Positions 24,878 to 34,700 of a DNA stretch of 64,000 nucleotides are shown piece after piece. The stretch spans positions 1-64,000 of the forward strand of contig NZ_JAHKQO010000031.1 in the NCBI RefSeq assembly GCF_018861065.1, given 5' to 3'. The DNA comes from Paraglaciecola arctica. GTDB taxonomy: Bacteria > Pseudomonadota > Gammaproteobacteria > Enterobacterales > Alteromonadaceae. Positions within the stretch are counted from its first letter, which is position 1. Every line of letters starts with the position of its first letter. The notes beneath the pieces are model-generated. The model worked only from the letters and a program-made list of their open reading frames with translations. It was not told the DNA's origin and made no database searches. The translations under genes and the position numbers were made by a program.

Positions 24878-25789
24878 TTAAATTGACATACTTTGTTGTA
24901 TTTCGGCTTTAGCGCTAAGAGAGATATCAACAAAAGCTTGCACTGTGGCACTGCTGTTAATTTGTTTGTATTGAATTTGCAGTGGAATGTGTGCATTCGC
25001 TTTTTTTAAAGCAATAAAGTGACAACCTTCGGTGTAAAGTTTGCGCACACAAAACGGGGCAATAGCGACGCCTAAACCTGCGGATACCTCGGTGACTAAT
25101 GTTTGCATATGTCGAGGTTGGCTGATGATATTGGGGGAAAAGCCGGCTCGTTTGCAAAGCGAGATAGTTTCATCAAAAAGCCCTTGAGCCTCATCGCGAT
25201 TGAATAGAATAAATTTGTCGTTTTGCAACTGCGCCCAGTCTATGTGCTGTTTTTTAGCTAGTGAGTGATCTTGGTTAACGACGGCAATGAGCTTATCAAT
25301 GTATATGTCATGGCTTATAAATTCATCTTCGATTGAGCTGGGCAGTGGCCTAGAAAACCCAATATCTATTTGTTCATTCTTAAACGCTTCAATTTGTTCT
25401 GTAGCTGTCATTTCAAATAATGACACGTGCACCTTGGGAAATTGAGACTTATAAACACGTACTAGTTTTGCCATAAAGGTTAAACATGCCGAACTCAAAT
25501 GGGCGATGTTAAGTGTACCTACTTGTCCATTGTGGGCGCGTTTAACCTGTATTTTAGCATGTTCGGCAAGAGCCAAAATTCCCTTGGCGTCTTTAAGTAA
25601 TTGCTCTCCCGCCTCGGTAATAGCCACTTCTCGAGAGTTTCTTTTAAATAAACTTACCCCTAGTTCGGTTTCAAGTGCTGAAATATGTCGACTAATAGCA
25701 GGTTGCACTGTGTGGAGTTCGTTTGCCGCTTCTGAAAAATTTTTATGCTTGGCGACGGTAATAAAACTTTTTAGTCTTTTGATATCCAT
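24878..25789 (-). CDS. LysR-family regulator of the divergent MFS genes
   Basis: This 303-residue LysR-type regulator has a winged helix at 1-60 (FSEAANELHTVQPAISRHIS) and a CatM/BenM-like effector domain (NIAHLSSACLTFMAKLV..., DIGFSRPLP, GLGVAIAPF). Related proteins respond to aromatic catabolites, but the effector here is not known. It is divergent from two MFS exporter genes and the spacer contains a strong LysR box, so control of those exporters is likely. AAGGAAATT precedes the ATG. Confidence 0.9.
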   Translation of the reverse strand: MDIKRLKSFITVAKHKNFSEAANELHTVQPAISRHISALETELGVSLFKRNSREVAITEAGEQLLKDAKGILALAEHAKIQVKRAHNGQVGTLNIAHLSSACLTFMAKLVRVYKSQFPKVHVSLFEMTATEQIEAFKNEQIDIGFSRPLPSSIEDEFISHDIYIDKLIAVVNQDHSLAKKQHIDWAQLQNDKFILFNRDEAQGLFDETISLCKRAGFSPNIISQPRHMQTLVTEVSAGLGVAIAPFCVRKLYTEGCHFIALKKANAHIPLQIQYKQINSSATVQAFVDISLSAKAEIQQSMSI

Positions 25790-25830
25790 AATTTCCTTGT
25801 ATGCAAAAAGTGTATAGATTCAATTAAATA

Positions 25831-25846
25831 ATAACATTTTTGTTAT
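25831..25846. promoter_or_regulatory. LysR-type binding box
   Basis: ATAACATTTTTGTTAT is a perfect inverted repeat (ATAACA-TTTT-TGTTAT) with the T-N11-A spacing of LysR boxes, close to the ATAC-N7-GTAT form of the CatR/BenM group. It lies in the spacer between the LysR gene and the MFS gene, upstream of the chosen MFS start. Confidence 0.6.
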
Positions 25847-25896
25847 GCAAACATTGGGTTTATTCTGCTCCGGTATTTTACTTACCTGAGATTGAA

Positions 25897-27078
25897 ATGA
25901 CTAAGCCACAGCCACAGCAAAACCAGTCACTGAGTCGATTTATTTTATTATTGATGACTACGGCTATTGCCGCCACCGCTGCAAACCTCTATTACAATCA
26001 ACCCATTTTGCCTCTTATTGCTAGAGAGTTTGCTCTAAACGATTCACAAATTGGCAGTATTCCCGCGTTAACACAATTCGGTTATGCCTTCGCCTTGCTA
26101 TTTATTTCTCCCCTTGGAGATTCAATTGCCCGCAGGCGTTTGATAAGTGTTTTGTCTTGTCTATTAGTCATTGCATGCAGTATGGCAGTGGTTGCAACAA
26201 ACCTAGCGTTGTTGCTGGTCGCAGTATTCCTTATTGGTGTAAGCGCCAATATTACTCAACAGTTAATTCCTTTTGCTGCATCAATGGTGTCTAAGGAAAA
26301 CAAGGGCGCGACCTTAGGCACACTAATGATGGGTTTAACTTTAGGTATTTTGCTTTCACGAACCTTAAGTGGGCTAGTGGCAGAGCACTTTGGTTGGCGA
26401 AGCGTATTTGTAATGTCTGCCGTATTAGCTTCGTTTTTCGGGATATTACTGCAGCTATTTTTACCCTCTAATAAACCGCAAAGTAACTTAGGTTATTGGG
26501 CTCTGATAAAAAGTACTTTAGGTTTGTTTGCACAACACAAATCGCTACAAATTTTCACGCTTTCTGGTGCTTGTTGGTTCGCAGCTTTCAATGTGCTTTG
26601 GGCCACACTAGCTCTGTACGTTTACGAACAACCTTTTAATTACAGCACGCAGCAAGCTGGATTATTTGGTGTGATTGCCTTAGCCGGTGTTATTGGCGCT
26701 AAGGCTTCTGGTAAATGGGTCAACATTCTAGGCTCTAAAGCGTTAATCATGTATGCGCTAATTCTTGGTGCTATAGGTTTTGCAGTAAGCGGTTTATTTA
26801 CCGGTAATTTATTGGCATTAATTGTGGGGATCATACTCATCGACTTCGCAATATTTAGCGCACAAGTAGCTAATCAAGTGCGAGTATTTAGCATTGACCC
26901 CGCAGCACAAAGCAGAATCAACGGCATTTATATGCTCGGCTATTACTTAGGCGGAGCGCTTGGCTCTATAGCCGGGGTCAAGGCGTTTTCTTTATATCAA
27001 TGGCCGGGTGTTGTGGTTGTAGGCATCACCTTTATTTTGCTCAGTGTCATTTTTAACGCTTACGCCAAAAAAGCCTAA
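25897..27078 (+). CDS. MFS exporter
   Basis: This is a 393-residue, twelve-helix major facilitator transporter taken from the ATG at 25897; an upstream frame start at 25840 would run through the LysR box and is rejected. It has the MFS signature GDSIARRRLI between helices 2 and 3 and NLYYNQPILPLIAREF in helix 1, as in YnfM/AraJ-like proton-driven drug or metabolite exporters. The substrate is unknown. It is followed 31 bases later by a second MFS gene, likely in one operon under the divergent LysR regulator. Confidence 0.87.
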   Translation: MTKPQPQQNQSLSRFILLLMTTAIAATAANLYYNQPILPLIAREFALNDSQIGSIPALTQFGYAFALLFISPLGDSIARRRLISVLSCLLVIACSMAVVATNLALLLVAVFLIGVSANITQQLIPFAASMVSKENKGATLGTLMMGLTLGILLSRTLSGLVAEHFGWRSVFVMSAVLASFFGILLQLFLPSNKPQSNLGYWALIKSTLGLFAQHKSLQIFTLSGACWFAAFNVLWATLALYVYEQPFNYSTQQAGLFGVIALAGVIGAKASGKWVNILGSKALIMYALILGAIGFAVSGLFTGNLLALIVGIILIDFAIFSAQVANQVRVFSIDPAAQSRINGIYMLGYYLGGALGSIAGVKAFSLYQWPGVVVVGITFILLSVIFNAYAKKA

Positions 27079-27109
27079 GCCTTTTCTTTTATTCATACTC
27101 GGAGTTTAT

Positions 27110-28261
27110 ATGAACCAACTAAAAATCACTGGTGGCTTTACCTTACTGTGTATTGCTTGTTTAACAATCATGGTTGGTGCACTTGTTGCACCAGGGATAA
27201 TGAGTATTTCTAACGCTCTTGGAGTCACTGATAACCCTATTTTACTCGTTACACTGCCTGCACTAGGAGCCGTTATTTTTGCTCCAATTGCGGGTAAATT
27301 GATTGATAAATATGGTGCCTACTCATCGCTAATTGTCGGTTTGTTTTTATATGGACTTATTGGAGGGAGTGTTTTTTGGTTGTATGGACCGACTACTGTA
27401 TTTATAAATCGTTTATTACTTGGTGGTGTTACTTCGGTGGTTATGGCCAGTAGTACCGTATTAATTTCACAATGGTATTTTGGCAAGGCTCGCTTAGCCA
27501 TGATAGCCAAACAAGGAATGGCAATTGAGTTGGGAGGGGTATTGTTTTTGTTTTTAGGAGGCTTACTTGCTGCACGCTATTGGGCATTACCTTTATCTTT
27601 ATATCTGACGGCATGGGTGTTTCTAGCCATGCTTTTATTGTTTGTGCCAACTAAACACCCTGCAGGAGACAAAAGCCAAATATCGGAAGGTGAATCGCTG
27701 CAGGATTCAGGTTTGTCGCTAAAAAGTGTTTACCTAGTGGCTGTAATATCTATGGCTACGTTTTTTACAGCGATAGTGTTACTGCCCGGCAGTATGCAAA
27801 CACAAGACTACAACGAACAACAAGTAGGCTTGTTGCTTGCATTTATCTCTTTTGTTGCCGTTGTCGCGGCGCACTTTATGCCTAAATTAACTAAAGTACT
27901 GGGAGAACAAATGGTGTTGGCATTCGCTTTTATTGGATACGGATTATCTTATGTTCAATATTTGCAAGCAGGTACTTTAGCTTTAGTAATAGGTGCGGTT
28001 TTTAGTGGTATTGGCTTCGGCTTAAGTATTCCTCTTTTGAATCACATGACAGTCGAACGCAGTGCAACAGAGGTTCGCGGCCGAAACTTATCTTATTTCA
28101 CCATGGCGGTTTTCTCGGGGCAGTTTTTAACGTCTTTTTCTGAATATATTCCTGGAGGATTCACGAATGTATTTATCATCAATGTATTTTGTTGCGTGTT
28201 AGTTGCGCTTTATTTAGTAGTAAACCGCTGTAAAGCCAGGGGCAAATCTTTACGAGTCTGA
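27110..28261 (+). CDS. MFS transporter, second of the pair
   Basis: This 383-residue MFS protein starts at the ATG at 27110, which has GGAG five bases upstream; the longer frame from 27044 overlaps the preceding gene and lacks a site. About twelve helices, a helix 2-3 loop GKLIDKYGAYSS and a similar loop after helix 8 are visible. It resembles CynX/OFA-like importers of organic anions more than drug pumps. Being in one transcript with another MFS of different subfamily hints at import and export of related compounds; this is inference. Confidence 0.85.
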   Translation: MNQLKITGGFTLLCIACLTIMVGALVAPGIMSISNALGVTDNPILLVTLPALGAVIFAPIAGKLIDKYGAYSSLIVGLFLYGLIGGSVFWLYGPTTVFINRLLLGGVTSVVMASSTVLISQWYFGKARLAMIAKQGMAIELGGVLFLFLGGLLAARYWALPLSLYLTAWVFLAMLLLFVPTKHPAGDKSQISEGESLQDSGLSLKSVYLVAVISMATFFTAIVLLPGSMQTQDYNEQQVGLLLAFISFVAVVAAHFMPKLTKVLGEQMVLAFAFIGYGLSYVQYLQAGTLALVIGAVFSGIGFGLSIPLLNHMTVERSATEVRGRNLSYFTMAVFSGQFLTSFSEYIPGGFTNVFIINVFCCVLVALYLVVNRCKARGKSLRV

Positions 28262-28387
28262 AGATAAAGACTACAGCTAAGTTATCCTAAGATTATTACA
28301 GTACCTATTTTCTTAGAGACCTCTGTTGCTTGGTAATTACGTTCGTTCAATTTATAGTGACTTATGATATCGAAAATCGGAATATAT

Positions 28388-29449
28388 ATGACTATAAAAA
28401 TACTCGCTTCAGCTGTTTTGTTGTTAAGCCTAACCGCATGTACAAGTACGCAGCAAAAACTTGCGCCTTTACCTCCAATTGCACCTTCATCACCACAGGG
28501 CGATCACGTCGCTGCTATCGCGCCGTTAACATCCATGTATAGTTTTCAAGTGATTAATACGCTTAATAAAATTCCTGAATCCGTTACGCAATTGGCTGAG
28601 AACCTAAAAGACACTGACGTGGTATTCATCGGTGAGTTTCATTCTCATCAAGGCTCCCACTTATTGCAATTACAATTATTGGAGGCCCTATTTAAACGCA
28701 ACCCTAATTTGATTTTGTCGATGGAGCAATTTACTCGTGACAGTCAAGTAGTGTTAGATAAATACCTAGCAGGAGAGTATGGAGAATCAACCTTAATAGA
28801 GGATGCTAATGCTTGGCCAGATTACAAAGGGTCTTATCGGGCGATTGTTGAGTTTGCAAAAGAGCATCAGATTCCTGTTGTAGCAGCCAATTCACCGGCC
28901 ATGCATGTTAGGTGCGTGGGCAAAAAAGGACCTGAAGTGATTGCGCGTTTTCCCGCTGAGCAAGCGGATTGGTCTGCTAAAGAATTGGACTTAGAGAACG
29001 AAAATTATAAAGATAAATTTATGTCTTTTATTCAGTCCTCAGGACGTAGTCATGGGCAAACCCCAGAGCAACAGCAAAAAAGCCAAATGAAAACTTATGC
29101 TGCGCAATTATTGCGGGACACTACTATGGCGCAGTCGATCATTCGTGCCTTAGAAACACATCCCGATGCAAAGGTCATACACCTAAATGGCGCGTTTCAT
29201 AGTGATAATCGCCTAGGGACTGTTGCCGTGTTGGAAGACATGCGCCCCAATCTAAACGTTAAGGTGCTAAGTCCAGTGATGGTGGAGGATAATATGCATC
29301 CTATGGCTAGCGCCGCGCAATATGAACAAGGTGACTATGTTTATTTATTGCGCCCTATGCCTGAGCGTTTTCATAATGACGACAAGCGAAATGCTTCTAT
29401 TCGTAAATTAATTAAACAACGCATGACAGAAACCTGCGATATGCCTTAG
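28388..29449 (+). CDS. ChaN-family lipoprotein
   Basis: This is a lipoprotein of about 353 residues with lipobox LTAC at the end of MTIKILASAVLLLSLTAC. The start at 28388 is chosen because GGA stands eight bases upstream and it leaves a normal lipoprotein signal; the in-frame ATG at 28364 would add eight residues. The body is the ChaN/DUF399 domain: DVVFIGEFHSHQGSH, LSMEQFTRDSQ, DYKGSYRAIVEFAKEHQIPV and LNGAFHSD. Campylobacter ChaN binds haem as a dimer through a conserved tyrosine, and the family is linked to iron uptake. No haem genes are adjacent here. It is convergent with pckA. Confidence 0.85.
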   Translation: MTIKILASAVLLLSLTACTSTQQKLAPLPPIAPSSPQGDHVAAIAPLTSMYSFQVINTLNKIPESVTQLAENLKDTDVVFIGEFHSHQGSHLLQLQLLEALFKRNPNLILSMEQFTRDSQVVLDKYLAGEYGESTLIEDANAWPDYKGSYRAIVEFAKEHQIPVVAANSPAMHVRCVGKKGPEVIARFPAEQADWSAKELDLENENYKDKFMSFIQSSGRSHGQTPEQQQKSQMKTYAAQLLRDTTMAQSIIRALETHPDAKVIHLNGAFHSDNRLGTVAVLEDMRPNLNVKVLSPVMVEDNMHPMASAAQYEQGDYVYLLRPMPERFHNDDKRNASIRKLIKQRMTETCDMP

Positions 29450-29464
29450 TTTGTGGCTAGTAGA

Positions 29465-29507
29465 GGTTCAGGCACATCATGACACGTACCTGAAACCAAT
29501 TATTTTT
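29465..29507. terminator. probable terminator between the ChaN gene and pckA
   Basis: GGTTCAGG at 29465 pairs with CCTGAAACC, followed on the plus strand by AATTATTTTT. The loop is about 16 bases. The position between converging genes fits. Confidence 0.5.
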
Positions 29508-31146
29508 ATAAATGTGGACCAGCTTTAGTTAAGGCTTTACCTTCTTCATTGTCGGTGAACTTAGCAAAGTTATCGATAAAACGTGTGGCTAAGTCTCGGG
29601 CTTTTTTATCCCAATCGTCGTTATTGGAGTAGGTACTTCGCGGATCTAACAACTGACTATCAACCCCTGTAATGCTGGTGGGGAAAGCCAAATTAAAGTA
29701 AGGCAGGGTGGTACATTGTGCTTCTTCTACCTCGCCGCTTAAGATTGCATCTATGATGGCTCGGGTGTCGGCTAAACTTATACGTTTACCAGTGCCGTTC
29801 CAACCGGTATTGACCAAATAGGCACTCGCACCTGCATCGGCCATACGTTGTTCGAGAACTTGAGCATATTGAGTAGGATGCAAGCTTAAAAAAGCCTGTC
29901 CAAAACAAGACGAAAAAGTGGGAGTGGGTTCGGTAACGCCGCGCTCTGTACCTGCTAATTTAGCTGTGAAACCCGACAGATAATGGTATTTGGCTTGCTC
30001 ACTAGTTAAACGTGATACCGGGGGAAACACCCCAAAGGCATCGGCAGTCAAAAATATCACTTTTTTAGCATGCCCAGCTTTACTAATGCCCAACACACGG
30101 TTTTCGATATGTTCGATGGGGTAGGACACCCGAGTATTTTCGGTTTTGCTGTTATCGGAATAATCAGGGGTGTTGCCATTTATCACAACATTTTCTAATA
30201 AAGCGTTACGTTTAATGGCGTGATAAATTTCAGGTTCTTTTTGGGGATCTAAATCAATGGTTTTGGCATAACAACCGCCTTCAAAATTGAAAACTCCGTC
30301 GTCGTCCCAGCCGTGTTCGTCATCACCTATCAAGGCGCGATTTGGATCGGCGGATAAAGTAGTTTTACCTGTGCCCGACAAACCAAAGAATATCGCGGTT
30401 TCATCGTTCTTACAGACATTGGCTGAACAGTGCATAGAAGCAATTCCCTGTAACGGCAAAAAGTAGTTCATCATAGAGAACATACCTTTTTTCATTTCAC
30501 CGCCATACCAAGTGCCACCAATTAATTGCATTTTTTCAGTTAAGTTAAAGGCAACAAAAGTTTCTGAGTTGGTTTGATGCTTTTTGAATTCTGGGTCCGA
30601 AGTTTTTGATGCATTCATTACTACAAAGTCAGGTTCAAAGTTATCTAATTGTTGTTCTGTGGGGCGTATAAACATATTTTTCACAAAGTGAGCTTGCCAT
30701 GCTACTTGCATAACAAAACGTACTTTTAGGGCGGTATTTGGATTCGCGCCACATATCGCATCCACAACATATAAATCGCTATTCGATAATTGTTTTTGAC
30801 TTATCTGTTTGAGTGCTTGCCATGTGTCTTTTGAAATGGGTTTATTGTCGTTGCCATTTTCTGGCGTTCGCCACCATACAGTATCTTGGGTGGTAGCGTC
30901 TTTGACAATAAATTTATCTTTAGGAGAACGGCCTGTGTAAATCCCGGTATCCACATTTACGGCTCCAGATTCTATTATTGTGCCTTTTTCATAACCTGTC
31001 AGGGCAGCATCTGTTTCAGCGTCGAATAATGTTTCATAACTGGGGTTATGGATGATGTTTGTAATATTTTCCAACCCAATTGCTTCTAAATGGGTACGCA
31101 CTTTTTCAAGTCTTGTGGCGGTTTTTTGCGAAGTAGTTAAGGTCAT
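29506..31146 (-). CDS. pckA: phosphoenolpyruvate carboxykinase (ATP)
   Basis: This enzyme of about 546 residues converts oxaloacetate and ATP to phosphoenolpyruvate and CO2, the entry step of gluconeogenesis. Diagnostic parts are [10 protein letters not shown] near the N terminus, the P-loop [13 protein letters not shown], the metal and kinase-2 region [21 protein letters not shown] and the adenine-loop region [13 protein letters not shown]. Full length and intact. The start is ATG at 31146 with GGA six bases upstream. A long 350-bp leader region to the next gene contains the promoter, but I could not pick it out with confidence. Confidence 0.97.
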   Translation of the reverse strand: MTLTTSQKTATRLEKVRTHLEAIGLENITNIIHNPSYETLFDAETDAALTGYEKGTIIESGAVNVDTGIYTGRSPKDKFIVKDATTQDTVWWRTPENGNDNKPISKDTWQALKQISQKQLSNSDLYVVDAICGANPNTALKVRFVMQVAWQAHFVKNMFIRPTEQQLDNFEPDFVVMNASKTSDPEFKKHQTNSETFVAFNLTEKMQLIGGTWYGGEMKKGMFSMMNYFLPLQGIASMHCSANVCKNDETAIFFGLSGTGKTTLSADPNRALIGDDEHGWDDDGVFNFEGGCYAKTIDLDPQKEPEIYHAIKRNALLENVVINGNTPDYSDNSKTENTRVSYPIEHIENRVLGISKAGHAKKVIFLTADAFGVFPPVSRLTSEQAKYHYLSGFTAKLAGTERGVTEPTPTFSSCFGQAFLSLHPTQYAQVLEQRMADAGASAYLVNTGWNGTGKRISLADTRAIIDAILSGEVEEAQCTTLPYFNLAFPTSITGVDSQLLDPRSTYSNNDDWDKKARDLATRFIDNFAKFTDNEEGKALTKAGPHL

Positions 31147-31441
31147 ACTCAATCCATTATTCTTTGTGTGAATTATTTAGCCATTTTTTTAGCCATAATA
31201 GTGATAAAAAAACACCAGTGCTAGGTCCAGTGACCTATGAACATAAGGTGTAATTGGCACTATTTTTATACACCTAAAAAAAACTCAGATCTTAAAAATG
31301 AACTTATCTTTATCATTCATGAGGTGAATGTGACTTTGTTGAATAATAGATAAAGGTAATCGAGGTGTTGCTTTAGGTGTTTGTTGAGAGTGGAAATGCT
31401 GAGAGTTAGGGCTGGGTTGATTTTTAATTTACAGCATTCAC

Positions 31442-31467
31442 AAAAAAGGGAGCTAGAAAGCTCCCTT
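31442..31467 (-). terminator. intrinsic terminator of the phasin-like gene
   Basis: AAGGGAGCT pairs with AGCTCCCTT around a four-base loop, and on the minus strand a run of T follows directly (complement of 31442-31447). It lies 29 bases after the stop codon. Confidence 0.85.
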
Positions 31468-31495
31468 GTGCTGATTATTTGAGGCTTAACAAAAA

Positions 31496-31888
31496 TTAAG
31501 CTTTTTTAGCCGCCGGTTTAGCTGCTAATTTAGCAACCGCGTCGGTTAACGCGTCAATTTTTGCACTTAACTCTTCAATTTTTTGATCGGTATCAGTGTT
31601 GTTAAAGCCAAGTTTTGAACGAACTGTTTCGATACGTGAATCGATTTCAGCTTTTTCAGCTACTTTAGTTTTAACTTCTTCAACTTTGCCTTTGCCTTCA
31701 GTTTCAAGTTTTTCACCTTTAGCAACAAGTTCGGTAAACAATTTGTTTGAATCAGTTGAAAGGGCTTCAAAGCGACCTTTCACTTCTTCATAACCTTTAC
31801 CGTAGGCACCAAGACCTGCTAACCAAACTTTACGAGCCATATCTTCTGCAGATGCGGCTTTCTCTTTAATCATGTCGATGTTGTTCAT
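31496..31888 (-). CDS. phasin-like granule-associated protein
   Basis: The ATG at 31888 with GGAG twelve bases upstream gives a 130-residue, almost wholly helical protein. The N-terminal part AEDMARKVWLAGLGAYGKGY is the hallmark of poly(hydroxyalkanoate) phasins of the PhaF/PhaI type, and the end KLAAKPAAKKA is an alanine-lysine tail like that of PhaF, which binds DNA. Phasins coat storage granules. No PHA synthase gene is in the window, so a granule role is only family-based. A frame extension to 31978 has no ribosome site and is dropped. Confidence 0.8.
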   Translation of the reverse strand: MNNIDMIKEKAASAEDMARKVWLAGLGAYGKGYEEVKGRFEALSTDSNKLFTELVAKGEKLETEGKGKVEEVKTKVAEKAEIDSRIETVRSKLGFNNTDTDQKIEELSAKIDALTDAVAKLAAKPAAKKA

Positions 31889-32119
31889 AATATTTACTCC
31901 GTAGCTATTTAAAATTAAACCTATTGCTTCGATGGAATGAATGTTACGGATTAAAATTAGAAATCGCATACTAATCAAACAATATTTTTAAAACTATTTG
32001 TAAATACTTCTATTGAATAATCATTTAGAGGTTGATATCGAAAAGTTGCAGGGAATTGAAGCAAAATTTTAGATGTGCCACTAATATCAATTATTTATAC
32101 AGAGATAAAGGACATTTCG

Positions 32120-32599
32120 ATGCTTAAACGAGTCAAATCAATCATGGTGTTAACTGTGGCGTTGTGGGGTTTCATTGGTGCTATTCATAACTTAGTTGAT
32201 TGGAATGGCACCATAGCGGCGGTAACTGCGGTGACTTCTATGGTCACTATTGACGGTGGTCCTGATGGTTGGCAAGCGACATCAAATTTGTTTGTCATTT
32301 GGGCGGGTGCACTGTTTATCTTGCTGTCTAAAATTCTTGCCGGTATTTTGTGCAGTGTCGGAGGCGTCAAAATGTGGCACGCAAATGTTTCTGATAATGC
32401 TTATCATAAGGCTAGAAATATCGCCTTAGCAGGGTGTGGAGTTGCACTTATCATGTTGTTTGCTGGTTTTATCGTTGTAGCTGAAAGTTGGTTTGAACTG
32501 TGGCGCTCTGAATCGATGCTAGGCCCTGTACTGCAATCTGCTTTTAGGTATGGCGGTATGATAGGTATTATTGCGTTGTTTGTTGCAACCAATGATTAA
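32120..32599 (+). CDS. DUF2165-like small membrane protein
   Basis: The ATG at 32120 with AGGA upstream gives 159 residues and four membrane helices (about 7-25, 54-75, 92-112 and 135-155). The order of features, LVDWNGTIAAVTAVTSM..., the loop DGWQATSN and FIVVAESWFELWRS before the last helix, fits the DUF2165 family of predicted small integral membrane proteins. No function is known. It is divergent from the phasin-like gene with about 230 bp between the starts. Confidence 0.7.
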   Translation: MLKRVKSIMVLTVALWGFIGAIHNLVDWNGTIAAVTAVTSMVTIDGGPDGWQATSNLFVIWAGALFILLSKILAGILCSVGGVKMWHANVSDNAYHKARNIALAGCGVALIMLFAGFIVVAESWFELWRSESMLGPVLQSAFRYGGMIGIIALFVATND

Positions 32600-32716
32600 A
32601 CTTCTCTATATTGGTTTGTGGTTGAGACCAAAATATTCATTCGGTTTATAAAAGTTAAGATCTAAGCGGATAGCAAAATCTATTTAATTTAAAACACCTT
32701 AAATTCTTACGATAAA

Positions 32717-32930
32717 TCAACAGCAACAGTTCGAAATACCTTGAACGCAGTGTTGCTGGTGCTCTTCTTTCTGAGTTTCAGAATCGTTGCCTTTAATCAG
32801 TCGTTTCATATCATCGAAACTCAGCAGTTGCTTTAGTTCAAAAGGTTTTGGTGAAATTCTGTCTGCAAATGTGCAAACAATGTGTAAGCCGCTTCTAGAT
32901 AAGAACTAATATTTCAGCTTTGTGTCCCAT
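32717..32930 (-). pseudogene. small gene with a probable frameshift and a cysteine tail
   Basis: On the minus strand, ATG at 32930 opens MGHKAEILVLI and stops at a TAG. In the +1 frame, from the same point, an open stretch continues: SRSGLHIVCTFADRISPKPF, then ELKQLLSFDDMKRLIKGNDS, a run of E, Q and H residues, and it ends ISNCCC before TGA at 32717. The two parts read like one coding sequence of about 70 residues broken by one base. The second part has no normal start before DDM. I do not recognise the family. It could be a decayed gene, a real frameshift or a chance frame. The rest of the 400-bp gap holds only the leader of the next gene. Confidence 0.35.
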
Positions 32931-32999
32931 CAGTAATTATTTAATTGACCATTTTAATTATCGAACTCGATAAAAAAAATAATAGTAACTGGAGATACA

Positions 33000-34511
33000 A
33001 TGAAGTTTAGCAAAGTGGGCCATCCTTTTTACCAATCGTTAATGTTATGCATTAGCCTTTCAATTTTTGTGTTAGCGGGATGTTCAAGCAGTGATGATGA
33101 CGGTACGGGTTATGTGAAGTTTTATAATGCATCACCCAATGCTCCAGGAATTTTTTTAACGGTAGACGAAAACCTAGACGACGATGACGACGACGAAATT
33201 GAAGTCACCTACAGTTCAGTAGATTTTACTGAAGTGAGTGGTAATAACGCCTTAGATACTGATACCTATTTCATCGAATTAGCATGGCAGGACGAAGAAA
33301 GCAGTGATAGAAGTGATCTAGAAATTATCTATGAAGACAGCGTTAAGATAAAGTCTGACACTATTAGTTTTGTTGCGCTCACAGGTGATGTTCGCGAGCC
33401 GGAAGTGCTTAGATTTGATATCGATGTGGTCGATGATGATGATGACGACGATGATGATCTATTCAATGTTCGCTTACTCAATATTCATGCAGATATTCAA
33501 GAAGTTGATGTTTATGTTTCTAAAGACAATGAAACCTTCAATGAAGCTGAGTTTTTAGCCACAGCAAGTTATCAAGACTTGTCAGACAATATGAAACTTG
33601 AACAAGACCAATATATTTTTTACATCACTTTGCCAGGCAGCACTGATGTTATTTACACTTCGGTTGATCAGTCTTATTCGGTAGTCAGTCAGTACATCAT
33701 TGTGTTGCGTGACAATACCGGTGTTGGGTCTTCCGATTTCACTATAGACAGTATCGGAATCAATGGCATAACAGAGTTGCAAGATGTTGATTCTGAAGCT
33801 GAATTTGGTTTTTATAATGCGATATCTAGTAACGATTATTTGCCTGATTACCAAGGTAAGATTGATATAGACGTGAGAATCGGCAGCACCATTAAAGTCG
33901 AAATAGATGATTTGGTTAAAGGTGAGTTTAGCGAATCGACTATTACCTCTAATGGTGATTATGCCTTCGATGTACTCAATTCCGATACCTCTGAGTTATA
34001 CATTAAAGATGCCTTGCTTAGCCTTCAAGAAAACGCCGATAACACTATTTTCTTATATGGTCGAAAAGATGCAATTGATGACGATGAAGATGGTGATATT
34101 GACGAAAATGGTGATGGTATCGTTGATGACTACGAAATTGTGATCAAGTCTTTGACCCTTACTAAAAGTAGTAGCTCAAGCATTTATAGTCATGGTGTGA
34201 AGGTAGTGAATTTGGCAAATTCCGAAGACTTTAGCCGCGTGACTTTTTACTTTGTTTTAAATGACGAAATTATATCTACCGCAGACAACTTGTTATCAGT
34301 ATTACAAGAAAACTCGGGCTCGTTGACATTGCTAAATAATACTTACGATATTTACGCAATCGCTGCCATAGACGGTACTGATATTGTTTTGGATAGCATG
34401 CAAATGGTTTTGAATGAAACGAGCCAAGAGCAATACTTGATATTTGAACAGGATGAGAATGCTTCGTCTGGATACAAAATGTTATTGGTTGATCAGACGA
34501 GTGTCGATTAA
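33000..34511 (+). CDS. aspartate-rich DUF4397-type lipoprotein
   Basis: This 503-residue protein has lipobox LAGC at the end of a standard lipoprotein signal (cysteine near residue 28). After it come YVKFYNASPNAPGIFLTVDE and later LFNVRLLNIHADIQEVDVYV, two repeats of the DUF4397 pattern (VR..NASP.AP.vDvyv), and a third weaker one (AEFGFYNAISSND). Several acidic runs occur, including eight aspartates in a row near residue 148 and DDDEDGDIDENGDGIVDDYE near 360, which resembles a calcium-binding dockerin or EF-type loop. It is probably a surface lipoprotein. GGAG precedes the ATG; a hairpin follows. Confidence 0.72.
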   Translation: MKFSKVGHPFYQSLMLCISLSIFVLAGCSSSDDDGTGYVKFYNASPNAPGIFLTVDENLDDDDDDEIEVTYSSVDFTEVSGNNALDTDTYFIELAWQDEESSDRSDLEIIYEDSVKIKSDTISFVALTGDVREPEVLRFDIDVVDDDDDDDDDLFNVRLLNIHADIQEVDVYVSKDNETFNEAEFLATASYQDLSDNMKLEQDQYIFYITLPGSTDVIYTSVDQSYSVVSQYIIVLRDNTGVGSSDFTIDSIGINGITELQDVDSEAEFGFYNAISSNDYLPDYQGKIDIDVRIGSTIKVEIDDLVKGEFSESTITSNGDYAFDVLNSDTSELYIKDALLSLQENADNTIFLYGRKDAIDDDEDGDIDENGDGIVDDYEIVIKSLTLTKSSSSSIYSHGVKVVNLANSEDFSRVTFYFVLNDEIISTADNLLSVLQENSGSLTLLNNTYDIYAIAAIDGTDIVLDSMQMVLNETSQEQYLIFEQDENASSGYKMLLVDQTSVD

Positions 34512-34527
34512 ACCTTTCTAATTATTG

Positions 34528-34563
34528 CCGAAGTGAAGGCGCGTGTCTTGTCATTCACTTCGG
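34528..34563 (+). terminator. terminator-like hairpin after the DUF4397 gene
   Basis: CCGAAGTGAA (34528-34537) pairs perfectly with TTCACTTCGG (34554-34563); the loop is 16 bases and a T-rich stretch follows. It separates the lipoprotein gene from the DUF3466 gene. Confidence 0.5.
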
Positions 34564-34700
34564 TCATTCTATTTTCCTATTTATTACTTATGCAACTTAC
34601 GAAGGGCGAACGAATGTTTGCGTCATCAACAAATGCGCCCGTTAAAACGCTACTCACTTGTGGTGAACTTAAGCAAAAATAGAAATCAGCAGGATTTCCA

